Of a stretch of DNA of 51,531 nucleotides, positions 40,886-49,950 are shown one piece after another. The position numbers were made by a program, and so were the translations under genes. Position 1 is the stretch's first letter. Every line of letters starts with the position of its first letter. This DNA is from JAADHY01 sp964428935. Lineage in GTDB: Bacteria > Planctomycetota > Planctomycetia > Planctomycetales > Planctomycetaceae. Under the pieces are notes generated by a model. The model searched no databases and was not told where the DNA came from. It saw only the letters and a program-made list of their open reading frames with translations. Location of the stretch: contig CAYSAG010000002.1 of NCBI GenBank assembly GCA_964428935.1, forward strand, positions 1 to 51,531, in the 5' to 3' direction.

Positions 40886-43066
40886 ATGGTCGCTGCAAAG
40901 TACAAGGCGTTGGTCGTCGACGACGAGGAACCGATTCGCCGGCTGCTGAAGCGAGCCCTCTCGCGTGAAGGAATCGAAGCCGACGAAGCGGCCGACGGGC
41001 GGCAAGCGCTGAACCTGTACCAGGCCCGCAAGTACGACGTCGTCATTACCGACTTGCGCATGCCCAACCGGCACGGCCACGCTTTGTGCGTCGACCTGCT
41101 GCAGGACCCCGGCCACCCGCTCATCATTGTCCTGACGGGTGTCCTTGAGCCGCGACTGGCGCGGGACCTGTTCGCCCGCGGCGTCGACGACGTCGTCTTC
41201 AAGCCGGTCGACTTCCGTTCGTTTGCCACGAAGGTTCGCGCGCTGCTCGAGGCCCGCTCTGACCAAAGCTCGGGAGCGGCCGGCGTAGCGGCGGCAACAG
41301 CACCCCCGCCCCAGTCGGTCGCCAGTGCGGCGACGGGAACTCAGGCCGACGCTGCCCCACCGACCGGCTCAGCAACGGCCGCGACGTCCTCGACGCCTCC
41401 GCCCGCATCGACCCGGACGCCGACCGCCGTCACCGAACCAGCCTCCCCAACCCGTTCGGCAACCGCACCCGCTTCCGCCGCCGACGGACTCTCTCAGTCC
41501 TCGCCGGCCCCGCCACAGACGCCAGTCGCCCCCGGGCAGTCGCCACACGGCGGCCCGAGCGGCACGACCGGCCAGTCCGCGTCGGCGGCAGCCGGCGTCG
41601 TGGCCGCGCCCGCCGGCGCGACGCCTGCCGGTCCGGCCACGGCGCAGGCCGAGCCGTCGTCCAGCGCAGCGGCTGCGGCAAGCAGCTCGCCCACGCCCGC
41701 TCCCAATGCCGCTCCTTCGGCCTCGCCCGGTGCCGCAGCGCCCGCCCCGACGGGCAAGCCAAACCTGATTCTGCTCCTGTGTCGAGACCCCCGACGGCAC
41801 GAACAACTGCCGCCCAAACTGGTCTCGGACGACACCGACGTCGTGGCCTGCGAGACGTCGGAAGAACTTTACCGGTGGCTGCGCGAGCGGCGAGTCGACC
41901 TGGTCATTCTGGAACAGCAACTGGACGGCTTCCTGACCGGCCTGGACGTGCTCGAAAAAATGCACACCGACCTGCTCCGTCCCGACGCCATTCTCATTGG
42001 CGACCTGGACGCCGACGACATGGAACGAATCGACAAACTGGGCATCGAAGTCACGTTCCCGACAGACGTCGACGACGAACAAGTCGTCGAGGCCGTTCAG
42101 CGACTGCTCCAGTCCCGAAACACCTCCGACCCGCTCATTCCGTCGCACGCGCGCAAGCTGGTCGAGCTGTACGAGGACATTCCCGTCTTGCCGCAACTGC
42201 TCACCAAGCTGCTCGGCTACATGAACATGCCGTCGGAAGAGATTCCGCTGAAGAAGCTGGCCGACGAAATTTCGGTCGACTCGCGGGCCACGGCCGAAAT
42301 CCTCAAGCTGACCAACAGCCCCGTGCTGGGACTGGGCCAGCGCGTGGTGCGGGTCATGGACGCCGTCAACCTGTTGGGCCCGAAGCGGACCATTTCACTC
42401 ATTCTCAGCTCCGCAGCCATGCACGCTCAGTCCGAGCTGCTGAAAGGGTGGTCGGAGCCCATTCGGCTGTGGTACCACCACCGCAGCGTGCTCATTGCCA
42501 GCATGGCTTCAGTCTTTGCAAAACGAGTGGAACGCATTTCGCCGAACACGGCCTTCACGCTCGGCCTGCTGCAGGACATTGGTGTCTTGGTCTTGGCCAA
42601 CCGTGGACGTCAGCGGTACTTGCAGAGCATTGTGGGCCGAGCTCGCTCAATTGGACACCTCGACCTGGCCGCGCTGGAGGAAGAGGCGTTCAAACTGAAC
42701 CACGGCGAGGTCTCGGCTGCGGTGCTCGACCGCTGGCAACTGCCGCAGTCGCTCATTCGGCCCGTCCTGTTCCACCACCGCGACGACAGCGAAGAAGAGT
42801 GCGACGCGACCGAAAAGGCCTTTCTGCGGGTCATGAAAATCGGCGAAGCTCTGGCCGACCTGGCCGACGTCTCGCACCCGTCCCGGCGAATGCGTCTGAA
42901 CCGGCTGCTGCTGCACTACGGTCCCAAGCAGGCGAGCTTGTGTCGGGAGTGCATTGAGCTGGGAGCGGCGAAGGCACGCGAAGCCTGCCAGCTCTTCTCG
43001 GTCCCGCCGCCGACGGAAGAGGAGCTGCAGACGTTGGTCCAGCGAGCTCACAGCGCGGCTTCCTGA
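40886..43066 (+). CDS. Response regulator, REC, degenerate REC and HDOD
   Basis: 726 residues. Receiver 1 (6-122) is intact: Asp 12/13, acceptor Asp 56 in ITDLRMP, Lys 106 in FKPVDF. Residues 126-290 are a Pro/Ala/Ser/Thr-rich disordered linker. Residues 292-410 look like a second receiver (NLILLLCRDPRRHEQLP ... DLVILEQQLDG ... VEVTFPTDV). Here the acceptor position is Glu 343, and the acidic pair and the Lys are lost. The HDOD domain (about 424-635) has LYEDIPVLPQLLTKLLGYM, SVDSRATAEILKLTNSPVLG and LGLLQDIGVLVLANRG, but lacks the His-Asp pair of catalytic HD domains, as HDOD domains do. HDOD regulators usually act through protein binding in signalling. GAGGAAGG precedes ATG 40886. Probable output partner of the upstream hybrid kinase. 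Confidence 0.9.
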   Translation: MVAAKYKALVVDDEEPIRRLLKRALSREGIEADEAADGRQALNLYQARKYDVVITDLRMPNRHGHALCVDLLQDPGHPLIIVLTGVLEPRLARDLFARGVDDVVFKPVDFRSFATKVRALLEARSDQSSGAAGVAAATAPPPQSVASAATGTQADAAPPTGSATAATSSTPPPASTRTPTAVTEPASPTRSATAPASAADGLSQSSPAPPQTPVAPGQSPHGGPSGTTGQSASAAAGVVAAPAGATPAGPATAQAEPSSSAAAAASSSPTPAPNAAPSASPGAAAPAPTGKPNLILLLCRDPRRHEQLPPKLVSDDTDVVACETSEELYRWLRERRVDLVILEQQLDGFLTGLDVLEKMHTDLLRPDAILIGDLDADDMERIDKLGIEVTFPTDVDDEQVVEAVQRLLQSRNTSDPLIPSHARKLVELYEDIPVLPQLLTKLLGYMNMPSEEIPLKKLADEISVDSRATAEILKLTNSPVLGLGQRVVRVMDAVNLLGPKRTISLILSSAAMHAQSELLKGWSEPIRLWYHHRSVLIASMASVFAKRVERISPNTAFTLGLLQDIGVLVLANRGRQRYLQSIVGRARSIGHLDLAALEEEAFKLNHGEVSAAVLDRWQLPQSLIRPVLFHHRDDSEEECDATEKAFLRVMKIGEALADLADVSHPSRRMRLNRLLLHYGPKQASLCRECIELGAAKAREACQLFSVPPPTEEELQTLVQRAHSAAS

Positions 43067-43676
43067 AGCCGTCGACCGAAAGCAGCCGGCTCAGTGTCCG
43101 CCACGAGTTCACCTTCTGTCCGAGCGGCTCGGACAGTGCCGACCCGACGGCCGAAACCGGCGCCCGCGCAAGGCCTCGACGCCCGCACGACGTCCCGAAC
43201 GGCGCCCGCTCGCCCGCTCGGGCGTACAACCTCCACGACCCACGACTCCCCTGCCGCCACCCGCCGGCGTGTGCGTGCCGGTTGCGGTCCGTCCGCGCCT
43301 TCCTGGCGCGGCAGAACCGGCCGCCCGACCGAACGGCCGCGACGCGTTGGGTTGTCCGTCCAAGGGCGTTAAACTGTGCGACTCCTGCGGCGGGCGTCCC
43401 GCGGTCCGTCTTGGTCTTGTGAGCCCGAAGGCTTCGACGCTCCGCACGCTCGGCCCTGGCGTCGAAACGCGAGGCCGTTTGGGTGCGTCGGCCAGCGGCT
43501 CACGCAGGCAGACGTGCCCAGACCGGAAGTCCCTGGGGTCTCGGTCTGGTGAACTCTCGCCAGTCGCCACCAGCGTTGAAGACACCGTTGCGCCGGACCG
43601 GGCAAGACCTCGAGCGCGGACCCGCGTCCGCCTTCGCCGGCCCCTCGAAACTCACGCTGACCGGAGGAGACAGACG
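43067..43676. other. Intergenic region before dihydroorotase
   Basis: 610 bases. The dihydroorotase frame is open through it, including a CDSCGG stretch near 43376, but no start with a ribosome binding site or family-like sequence was found. No RNA gene or repeat was recognised. Confidence 0.4.
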
Positions 43677-44903
43677 GTGATTGTTGCGGGAAGGCTGGTG
43701 CGGTCTAGCGGCGTCGAACGAGCGCAGGTTCGTTTCGAAGACGCCCGAATTGCCGAGGTGGGGGCGAACCTGGGCCAGCCCGACTACGAGTTCGACGAAA
43801 CGTGCCTGGTGTTCGCGGGCATGGGCGACGTCCACGTTCACGCACGCGAAGACGTCACCGGACGCGACTCGCACAAGGAGGACTTCCAGACGGTTGCTGG
43901 AGCGGCGCTGAACGGTGGCGTCGTCCACGTGGCCGACATGCCCAACAACCCGGTCCCGCCCGTCGACGACTCCAGCTACGCCGCCAAGCGCAAGTTGGTC
44001 GACGAAAAGGACCTGGACCTGCACGTCACGCTTTACGCCGGCATTGGCCCGGGCACGCGGCCGTTGGAGCAGCCCGTTCCGTACAAGGTCTACATGGGTC
44101 CGAGCGTGGGCGAGCTGCACTTTCGCTCCTTGAGTGAGCTGGAGCGGGCGTTGAGCCACTACCGGGGGTGCCACGTCAGCTTCCACTGCGAAGACCCGGA
44201 GCTGCTGGAAAAGCACCGTACGGCCCTGACGCACGAACAACGCCGGCCGCCGGCGTGCGAGGTCTCGGCCGTGCGCTTCGCCCTGGACATGGTCGAACGC
44301 TACGACCTGCAGGGCAAGCTGTGTCACCTGTCGGTGGCCGACACTTTGCCGCTGGTCCGTGAAGCCAAACGGAGCGGCCTGCGGGTGACCTGCGAAGTGG
44401 CTCCGCACCACTTGTTCTTCGACGTCACTTGCCTCGACGAACACAACCGCAAGTTCATGCAAATGAACCCGCCGCTGCGGACACCCGAGGACCGTCAGGC
44501 CTTGCTGGAGGCTCTTCGCGACGGCACGGTCGACTACCTCGCCACCGACCACGCTCCTCACACACTCGACGAGAAACAGCGCGGCGTCTCGGGCCAACCG
44601 CACCTGGACACCTTCGGCCCGTTCGTGACGTGGCTGTTGGTCGAGCAAGGTTTTCGCCCCGAACAAGTGGCCCGCTCTTGCTGCCAAAACCCAGGCGACT
44701 TCGCCAACGCGTTCCACTCGGGCGCCCCGTTCGGTCGAATTGAGCCGGGTTACAGCGCCTCGCTGACCGTGCTCAACCTGGACCGACCGACAACCGTGCG
44801 GCGTCACTTGCTGAAGACGAAGTGCGGCTGGTCGCCTTTCGAAGGCGTCACCTTTCCCGGTTCGGTGGAAGCGGTTTTCGTCGGCGGGCGGCGCGTCCGT
44901 TGA
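43677..44903 (+). CDS. pyrC: Dihydroorotase family amidohydrolase
   Basis: Probably closes carbamoyl-aspartate to dihydroorotate in pyrimidine synthesis. GTG 43677 is chosen because GGAGGAG lies just upstream and residues VIVAGRLVRSSG are the normal opening of the family. 408 residues. The full binuclear metal set is visible: His 53 and His 55 in DVHVHARED, Lys 137 (carboxylated in the family) in PYKVYMG, His 170 in SFHCEDP, His 217 in CHLSVADTL, and Asp 291 in ATDHAPHT. NPPLRTPEDRQALLEAL is also typical. The small type-II class (about 345 residues) is excluded by length. No other pyr gene is adjacent, so another cyclic amidohydrolase activity cannot be ruled out. Confidence 0.88.
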   Translation: MIVAGRLVRSSGVERAQVRFEDARIAEVGANLGQPDYEFDETCLVFAGMGDVHVHAREDVTGRDSHKEDFQTVAGAALNGGVVHVADMPNNPVPPVDDSSYAAKRKLVDEKDLDLHVTLYAGIGPGTRPLEQPVPYKVYMGPSVGELHFRSLSELERALSHYRGCHVSFHCEDPELLEKHRTALTHEQRRPPACEVSAVRFALDMVERYDLQGKLCHLSVADTLPLVREAKRSGLRVTCEVAPHHLFFDVTCLDEHNRKFMQMNPPLRTPEDRQALLEALRDGTVDYLATDHAPHTLDEKQRGVSGQPHLDTFGPFVTWLLVEQGFRPEQVARSCCQNPGDFANAFHSGAPFGRIEPGYSASLTVLNLDRPTTVRRHLLKTKCGWSPFEGVTFPGSVEAVFVGGRRVR

Positions 44904-45410
44904 GTCGGCGGAAAAGGCTCCAGCGCCGGCAAGCGGCCGGACGGGCCGTCGACGAGGAGCGCAGCGACGGGCTGACGGGCACGAGGTCAGACGAAAAACA
45001 CAGCTCCGCAGTGGCCGTCCAGCCTCCAAAGAAACACGCTCACACTGGCCGGTCGGCGTCGCAAAAAGAAAAGCAGTCGGAGGCAGCTCGCGCACAGACC
45101 CCCTCGGCTTGAACGCGCGAAGAACATTCGCGTCTTCTCCGCAGCGACACGCTCCGTCGCGCCCCGAATTCCACACCGACCGCGGCCACGACGCAGCGTG
45201 GCCCTCCGGCGCCGGACCGAGCGGGGTACCAAGGACGGAGCCCATGGGTGGGCTCTTTTCGTCGGCGCCGCTGGAGTTCGAAGCCGCGTGCGTCGAGACG
45301 GTCTTTCTGCCGGGCGGTCCATGGGCCGCCGAAATGCCGTCGACCCGCGCACGGCCCCGTCCGGCGAGCCGAAGCACCGAGCAACGAATACCCGTCCGGA
45401 CGGCTCCGCG
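44904..45410. other. Convergent intergenic region after dihydroorotase
   Basis: 507 bases between the rightward dihydroorotase and the leftward FHA gene. It holds one terminator-like hairpin, listed separately, and no convincing gene. Confidence 0.45.
45238..45259 (+). terminator. Hairpin with T-run, possible terminator
   Basis: GAGCCCA (45238-45244) pairs with TGGGCTC (45249-45255) over TGGG, followed by TTTT. It is oriented to end rightward transcription, 335 bases after the dihydroorotase stop. The short T-run makes this tentative. Confidence 0.4.
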
Positions 45411-45704
45411 TCAGCAAACCACGTCGACCTTCAACCGAGGTCCGTGGTGCCCCAACTGCAAGGTCATGCCGCTCAGAACGGCGCAGCTGGAGCACAACAC
45501 GCCGTCGACGTAAGTGCCCTGACAACTCAGCCCGCACAACGTCCACTGCCGGCCGTCGAAGAAAAGAGTCGCGTGGTAGTGAGCCACGTGGCCGTCTGCC
45601 AAGCGGACGTCGTTCCCTTCAGCTCGCCCAATCTGAATCGGCTGGCCGCCCTGAAACCTCCACTGACGGCTCTCGGCGTGCGGTCCTTCCAGCGTCAGGA
45701 CCAC
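45411..45704 (-). CDS. Minimal FHA-domain protein
   Basis: 97 residues from GTG 45704, chosen because AAGGAGGA lies 9 bases upstream and the FHA fold starts at once (VVLTLEGP). The upstream extension is not domain-like. FHA domains bind phosphothreonine peptides. Seen: IQIGRAEGNDVRLADGHVAH, YHATLFFDGRQWTL and SCQGTYVDG, which match the GR, S-x-x-H and N-G blocks. However, the phosphate-contacting serine is Ala (VAHYHA) and the Asn-Gly blocks are Cys-Gln-Gly and Asp-Gly. Gly-Arg and the His are kept. Phosphopeptide binding may therefore be weak or lost. It lies 446 bases downstream of the SNF2 gene, on the same strand. Confidence 0.78.
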   Translation of the reverse strand: MVLTLEGPHAESRQWRFQGGQPIQIGRAEGNDVRLADGHVAHYHATLFFDGRQWTLCGLSCQGTYVDGVLCSSCAVLSGMTLQLGHHGPRLKVDVVC

Positions 45705-46150
45705 GCACGGCCCTCCTCCTTGTTCTCTACTGCCCGCATTCACGGTCGTCCCCTTCACTCGCCCGCAGCCGCAAGCGACGGCGCAACCGACCGGCCCCGA
45801 GCGGGCAGACCAGCCGCCTGCTCCGGACCGGTCGAGACGTGAAACGCCTTCGTGCATTCGAAAGACCACCGCTCGGGCTCTTTTGACACTCTACTCTCGC
45901 CGAACCGAAACGGCAACTCGCTTTCGACGAGACTGCTGCGGAAGTGGTCTGTCCCGGAAAACGGCTGGCGAGCTGGCACGGCATTTTCCCGAGCGACGGC
46001 CGTGCAGCCGAGCCGCTCCGTCGCCCGCCCGGTTCGCTCGTGGAGGCCCGCGCCGGCCGGACTGCAACCAGCCGTGCTCGGTGTCCGGCGGAAAGAGCAC
46101 ACCGCAGCCCGAAGGTGTTGAACCCAGCCAGCGCCAGTGCTGCGTCCGGG
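45705..46150. other. Spacer between the SNF2 helicase and FHA genes
   Basis: 446 bases. No convincing gene on either strand; open frames here are Arg/Ser-rich and lack family resemblance. No clear leftward promoter for the FHA gene was resolved. Confidence 0.4.
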
Positions 46151-48055
46151 CTACGCGGCGTTGCTCGACGCACCGCCCGGCTTCAGTTTCTTCGTTCCAC
46201 CGCCGTGACGGGCCTTCAAGTCGAACAGGCCGAAAATTTCCGCGGCCGTCAGGCTGAGCGACGCGTTGGTTCGCTGGCCCGGCCCCAGCACCATTTCAAA
46301 CAGTTGCCGCTTCTGTTTCAGCACGCGGTCGATTCGCTCTTCAATGGTGTTTCGCGAAATGAACTTGGTCACAATGACCGCGCTCTTCTGACCGATTCGG
46401 TGAGCCCGGTTAATGGCCTGGTCTTCGACGGCCGGGTTCCACCAGCGGTCGAACAGGAACACGTACTCGGCAAACTGCAAGTTCAGCCCGACCGCTCCCA
46501 CGCCGTAGCTCATGAGTAGCAAGTGACAGTCCGGATCTTCGCGGAACCGCCGTAGCACCAGCTCACGCTCGCGAGCGGAAATGCCTCCGTGGTAAATCAA
46601 CGCGCCGAAAGGTTTCAGCCGGGCGTGCAGCCAGTCCAAGCAGCGAGTCCACTGGCTGAACAGAATGGCCTTGGAGCCGCTTTCGGCGATTTCTTCCAGG
46701 TCGGCCGTCAGCCGGTCCAGCTTGGCGCTCTCGCCGGTCAACGGGTCGTAGTTGGTAATTTGCTTCAGACGCAGAATGAGCTCGAAGACGTGTTGAATCG
46801 TCACCGCCTCGCCCATTTTGTTCAGCCGGACCACGCCCTCTTTTTCGGCCACCTCGTAGGCGTGCTGCTGAGCGGGAGCCAGGTCGAGGTACTCGTCGCG
46901 GTCCAGACGCGGCGGCAGGTCTTGTAGGACCAAGTCTTTCGTGCGACGCAAAATGTGCTCGCGCGCAAGACGCTGAAGTTGCTTCAGGTCCAACGACGCT
47001 CGCGGCGGAACGACCTCCAGAAACTCGAAGAGCGACGTCAACTCGTCCGGTCGGTTCTCAATGGGCGTGCCGGTCAACGCCCATGACCGCCGACGGCGAA
47101 TGGCCCGAGCGGTCTGAGCGGTCAGCGAGTCGCGGTTCTTGACGCGTTGCGCTTCGTCCAACACGACCAAGTCGAAGCTCGGGAACTCGTCGCCCAGCGC
47201 CTGAAAGTCCCGAACCAACAGCTCGTAGTTGGCCAGGCGAACCGGCGCGTTGGGCATGGTCCACAGCATTTTGCGTCGAGCCCAGTCGCCTTCAATGGTG
47301 ACGACGGGAATTTCCTCCGCCCACAGACGAAACTCGCGCTGCCAGTTGGGAATGAGCGGCTTGGGGCAAACCAGCAGCACACTTCGAATGCGGCCACTTC
47401 GCAACAGCAACCGCATGGCCGTAATCGACTGCATGGTTTTGCCCAGTCCCATTTCGTCCGCCAGTAAGGCCGCTCGCTGCGAAAACAGCCACCCGATTCC
47501 CTCGTACTGGAACCGGAATGGCTCGAAGGGCATGATGAGCTCCTGCCCGCTGAGCAGCGTCTCCAGCGGGGGCTGCAAGACGTAGAACCAGCGGTCCTCC
47601 AGCGAGAGGGCGTCCGGCGGCGGTTTGACGCGGGTCGAGCCGCCTCGGCCCGACGGCCGAGCGGCCCCGGCTGGCAAGCCCGGGTCGGCTCGGGGAGCCT
47701 CGAGTGGCTCGAGCGGTTCGTCGGCGCCTTCCTTTTTCGGCAGGCAGTCGAAACCGTCGGGAAAGACGACTCCGCGCGTGCGGACCTTCGGCCAGACTGG
47801 CCTCCAACGAACGACGCGAACTTTCGACTCGAGCAGCCGGGCCCGACGGCATTCGAACGACGGCCACCGCCGCAACGCTCCGTTCAGCCCCGACGCAAAC
47901 ACCTCGCACCGCGGCGACAGCGAGACGGCGCGCACGGCCACGGCCGGCTCGCACGGGCATGCGTCCGGCGACCGGCACGGCCCGGGAAGCGCCCGACGTG
48001 GCTCGGGTGCCGGGAGCGCCAACAGTCTTGAGGTCTGCTTGGCTGCCCCGTTCAT
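46151..48055 (-). CDS. SNF2/Rad54-family DEAD-like helicase
   Basis: 634 residues; an ATP-dependent DNA translocase, probably in transcription-coupled or repair processes (exact role unknown). ATG 48055 overlaps the upstream stop as ATGA, which fixes the start. Seen: motif I ADEMGLGKTMQS (199-210), Ia LLVCPKPLIPNWQREF, II VVLDEAQRVKN (298-307, a DEAQ box), III ALTGTPIENRP, IV ILFSQWTRCLDWL, V GVGAVGLNLQ, and VI QAINRAHRIGQKSAVIV (546-562). The N-terminal 180 residues lack a recognised domain, but VRAVSLSPRCEVFASGLNG with ALRRW after it looks like one WD40-type blade. No SWIM zinc finger was seen. Likely co-translated with the 206-residue protein upstream. Confidence 0.92.
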   Translation of the reverse strand: MNGAAKQTSRLLALPAPEPRRALPGPCRSPDACPCEPAVAVRAVSLSPRCEVFASGLNGALRRWPSFECRRARLLESKVRVVRWRPVWPKVRTRGVVFPDGFDCLPKKEGADEPLEPLEAPRADPGLPAGAARPSGRGGSTRVKPPPDALSLEDRWFYVLQPPLETLLSGQELIMPFEPFRFQYEGIGWLFSQRAALLADEMGLGKTMQSITAMRLLLRSGRIRSVLLVCPKPLIPNWQREFRLWAEEIPVVTIEGDWARRKMLWTMPNAPVRLANYELLVRDFQALGDEFPSFDLVVLDEAQRVKNRDSLTAQTARAIRRRRSWALTGTPIENRPDELTSLFEFLEVVPPRASLDLKQLQRLAREHILRRTKDLVLQDLPPRLDRDEYLDLAPAQQHAYEVAEKEGVVRLNKMGEAVTIQHVFELILRLKQITNYDPLTGESAKLDRLTADLEEIAESGSKAILFSQWTRCLDWLHARLKPFGALIYHGGISARERELVLRRFREDPDCHLLLMSYGVGAVGLNLQFAEYVFLFDRWWNPAVEDQAINRAHRIGQKSAVIVTKFISRNTIEERIDRVLKQKRQLFEMVLGPGQRTNASLSLTAAEIFGLFDLKARHGGGTKKLKPGGASSNAA

Positions 48056-48672
48056 GGCCGTCCCGCTCCGGTCAACGCGGCCGTCGCCTCCTTCAACGCC
48101 TCGCGGACCCGCTCCAGCGGCTCCCGCAAGTCCAACTGCTCGGGCAGCATTCGGACCAGCCTTTCCAGCAAGGGCCGGTCCGGGGCGTGAGCGGCGTCGA
48201 CGCGAAGCCACTGACGCCGGAAACGCAGACCGACGGCCTCAGCCGGGACGCTCGGACCGCCGGCGTCCGGCGCGAGCGGCTCGGTTCGGTCGCCGCCGGC
48301 ACCCGCCGCGTCGGCTGACGAAGAGTCCGAGACCGAGCTGTCCGGCGCGTCCGTCACGTGCACCACGGGAACCGACACAAACTCCCGCAATCCCAGTACT
48401 TCCGGCTGGTCCGTGAAAATGACGTGCGGTTTGACGCCCACCTTCTCGACCAGCGGCCGCGTCAAGAGCTCTCCCAGCAGGAACGGCCGGAGCGTCGGGC
48501 CGTAGAGCAACTGCTGCGTGCGGTTCGGCTTGACGGGCGTGGTGCACTGAAACTCCAACGGGCGACTGAAGCGGTTGGTCACTAGGAGCCCGGCCACGGT
48601 GCCGTGGTCGGACAAGTCTAAAGCCGTCAAGAATCCCAGCCGAAGGTCACTTTCCTTGGGCGGTGAGTTCAT
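48052..48672 (-). CDS. Hypothetical protein co-translated with SNF2 helicase
   Basis: 206 residues, function unknown. GGAG precedes ATG 48672. The first 100 residues are compact (LRLGFLTALDLSDHGTVAG, NRFSRPLEFQCTTPVKPNRT, LYGPTLRPFLLGELLTRPL). A Ser/Asp/Ala-rich, probably disordered stretch follows at 108-140, then an Arg/Leu-rich helical C-terminus. No signal peptide, membrane helix or catalytic motif was seen. The stop overlaps the helicase start by the ATGA tetranucleotide, so the two are translationally coupled and a joint role in nucleic-acid processing is the best guess. It resembles conserved planctomycete hypotheticals (recollection only). Confidence 0.75.
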   Translation of the reverse strand: MNSPPKESDLRLGFLTALDLSDHGTVAGLLVTNRFSRPLEFQCTTPVKPNRTQQLLYGPTLRPFLLGELLTRPLVEKVGVKPHVIFTDQPEVLGLREFVSVPVVHVTDAPDSSVSDSSSADAAGAGGDRTEPLAPDAGGPSVPAEAVGLRFRRQWLRVDAAHAPDRPLLERLVRMLPEQLDLREPLERVREALKEATAALTGAGRP

Positions 48673-49025
48673 TCGTTCTCCAGACGAACAAAAGCGGTTA
48701 GCTCACAGAAGTCCGTCAACGGCTGCGTTTTTTCGCCTTCTTCTCGTACCCTCAACATCGACGGAACGGGCAAGGTCACTTGAGCGGGGCGCGGTCCGGT
48801 TGCGACGTGGTTGGCGGCGGAAAGTTTGCCGCAGACGGCGAGTAGGTAAGGTCGGCAAAAGAGGCGAAAGAGAAAAGCTCTTGCGGAGCGGCTCTGGCCT
48901 TTCCCGCCGGTGGACAGCTCTCTGAAGCTGGCCAGTGCCCGCGGGCGAGCAGAAACGGACGCGCGAGAGACCGCGTTGCTCCGGCGCGCGGCTGGCCACG
49001 CTCTGTCGCGCCCGGTCGCGGCCGT
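48673..49025. other. Intergenic region
   Basis: 353 bases between two leftward genes; no convincing gene. The leftward promoter of the 206-residue gene should be here. TTGACG on the minus strand, about 45 bases before its start, is a possible -35 without a good partner. Confidence 0.35.
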
Positions 49026-49439
49026 CTACGACGGCCGGCGCGTCTGCCCCCGCTCGTCGTGGAACTCCGGCCACCGCTGCCACGCGTACGTCCACTCCAT
49101 CCACATTCGCAAGAACGCCCACAGCATTCGCATTTTCGAAAGGTGCTCGGGCGGCAGCTTCGTCTGCTGTTCGAACGACCGTCGGGCGGCCTGGTCGAGG
49201 CCCCAGCGCTGAGCGAGCTTCTTGAGAATTTCGTCCGCCGTCAGGTCAATGTCGGCGTCTTCTTTCAAGAACCCGGCTGCGTCGGCCATGACAAACAGCT
49301 CGAACAGTTGACCGCGGTACGGGTCGATTTCCAGAGGCCGAACTTTCTCTTCGGCCTCCAGCAGAATCGACTCGATTCGGTCCAGAATGTCACGGGCCAG
49401 TTCTCGAGCCGGGCTGGTCCTGGCAAACTGGTTGGCCAT
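49026..49439 (-). CDS. Hypothetical small alpha-helical protein
   Basis: 137 residues, unknown function. Helical throughout: ELARDILDRIESILLEAEEK, RGQLFELFVMADAAGFL, DLTADEILKKLAQRWGLD, then a hydrophobic Trp/Met-rich stretch (MLWAFLRMWMEWTYAW) that ends in a charged tail. The Trp-rich region looks like an amphipathic or membrane-surface helix rather than a true transmembrane segment. The Shine-Dalgarno before ATG 49439 is weak. Codon use matches the neighbours (ATT for Ile, GAC for Asp), which supports a real gene. No partner is evident; the glycosyltransferase is divergent. Confidence 0.68.
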   Translation of the reverse strand: MANQFARTSPARELARDILDRIESILLEAEEKVRPLEIDPYRGQLFELFVMADAAGFLKEDADIDLTADEILKKLAQRWGLDQAARRSFEQQTKLPPEHLSKMRMLWAFLRMWMEWTYAWQRWPEFHDERGQTRRPS

Positions 49440-49950
49440 GGTTCGGTTGCCTGAACGGGTTTGGTTGCCTGAACGGTGGGTCGAAGACGTTTCGTCGAGT
49501 AGTCCCGACGCTGCGTTGTGCTCACCGCCGGACGTCGCGCTTCGGCCGCCGTGACGCTTCGGGCGCTACGACGCCGGTCGGTGCACCGCTTCCGAGCCTC
49601 AAGCAGACCGACGAGGCAAAGCGGTCCACCTGGGCACGCGGTTCGCCCCTGTCGGGGTGCGACCGCGGCCAGACTGTAGTAACCGGGGCTTTGGTCAGCA
49701 AGGCAGCGACCGGCAAGACCCGGCAGGCGTCGGACGGACTGCTGAGGGACGTCCGTCGGTCGGAACCGGCCGGGCTTTCCACGAGCGCCGCAGTTTTTGC
49801 AAGGCCGGCGTGCTCGCGAACGCCTTTTCTTGCTCCTCGCGTTTCGACAATAATTACCGCTCGCCTCGGCCGCCCGTGCAAGGGCGTCTGGAGCCGGTGC
49901 CGCGGTCTTCTTCACGCTGCGCAAACCGACGGTTTGAAGAAGGAGTCGGA
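49440..49950. other. Divergent intergenic region before the glycosyltransferase
   Basis: 511 bases. A direct repeat of GGTTNCCTGAACGG, read GGTTGCCTGAACGG at 49445 and 49463, lies next to the leftward start. An AT-rich patch at 49847-49856 (AATAAT) could be a rightward -10, but no -35 at normal spacing was seen. No gene. Confidence 0.4.

Noticed and set aside
42954..43676. N-terminal extension of dihydroorotase
   Set aside because: The extension is Arg/Pro-rich and overlaps the end of the HDOD gene; GTG 43677 has GGAGGAG before it and begins the family fold.
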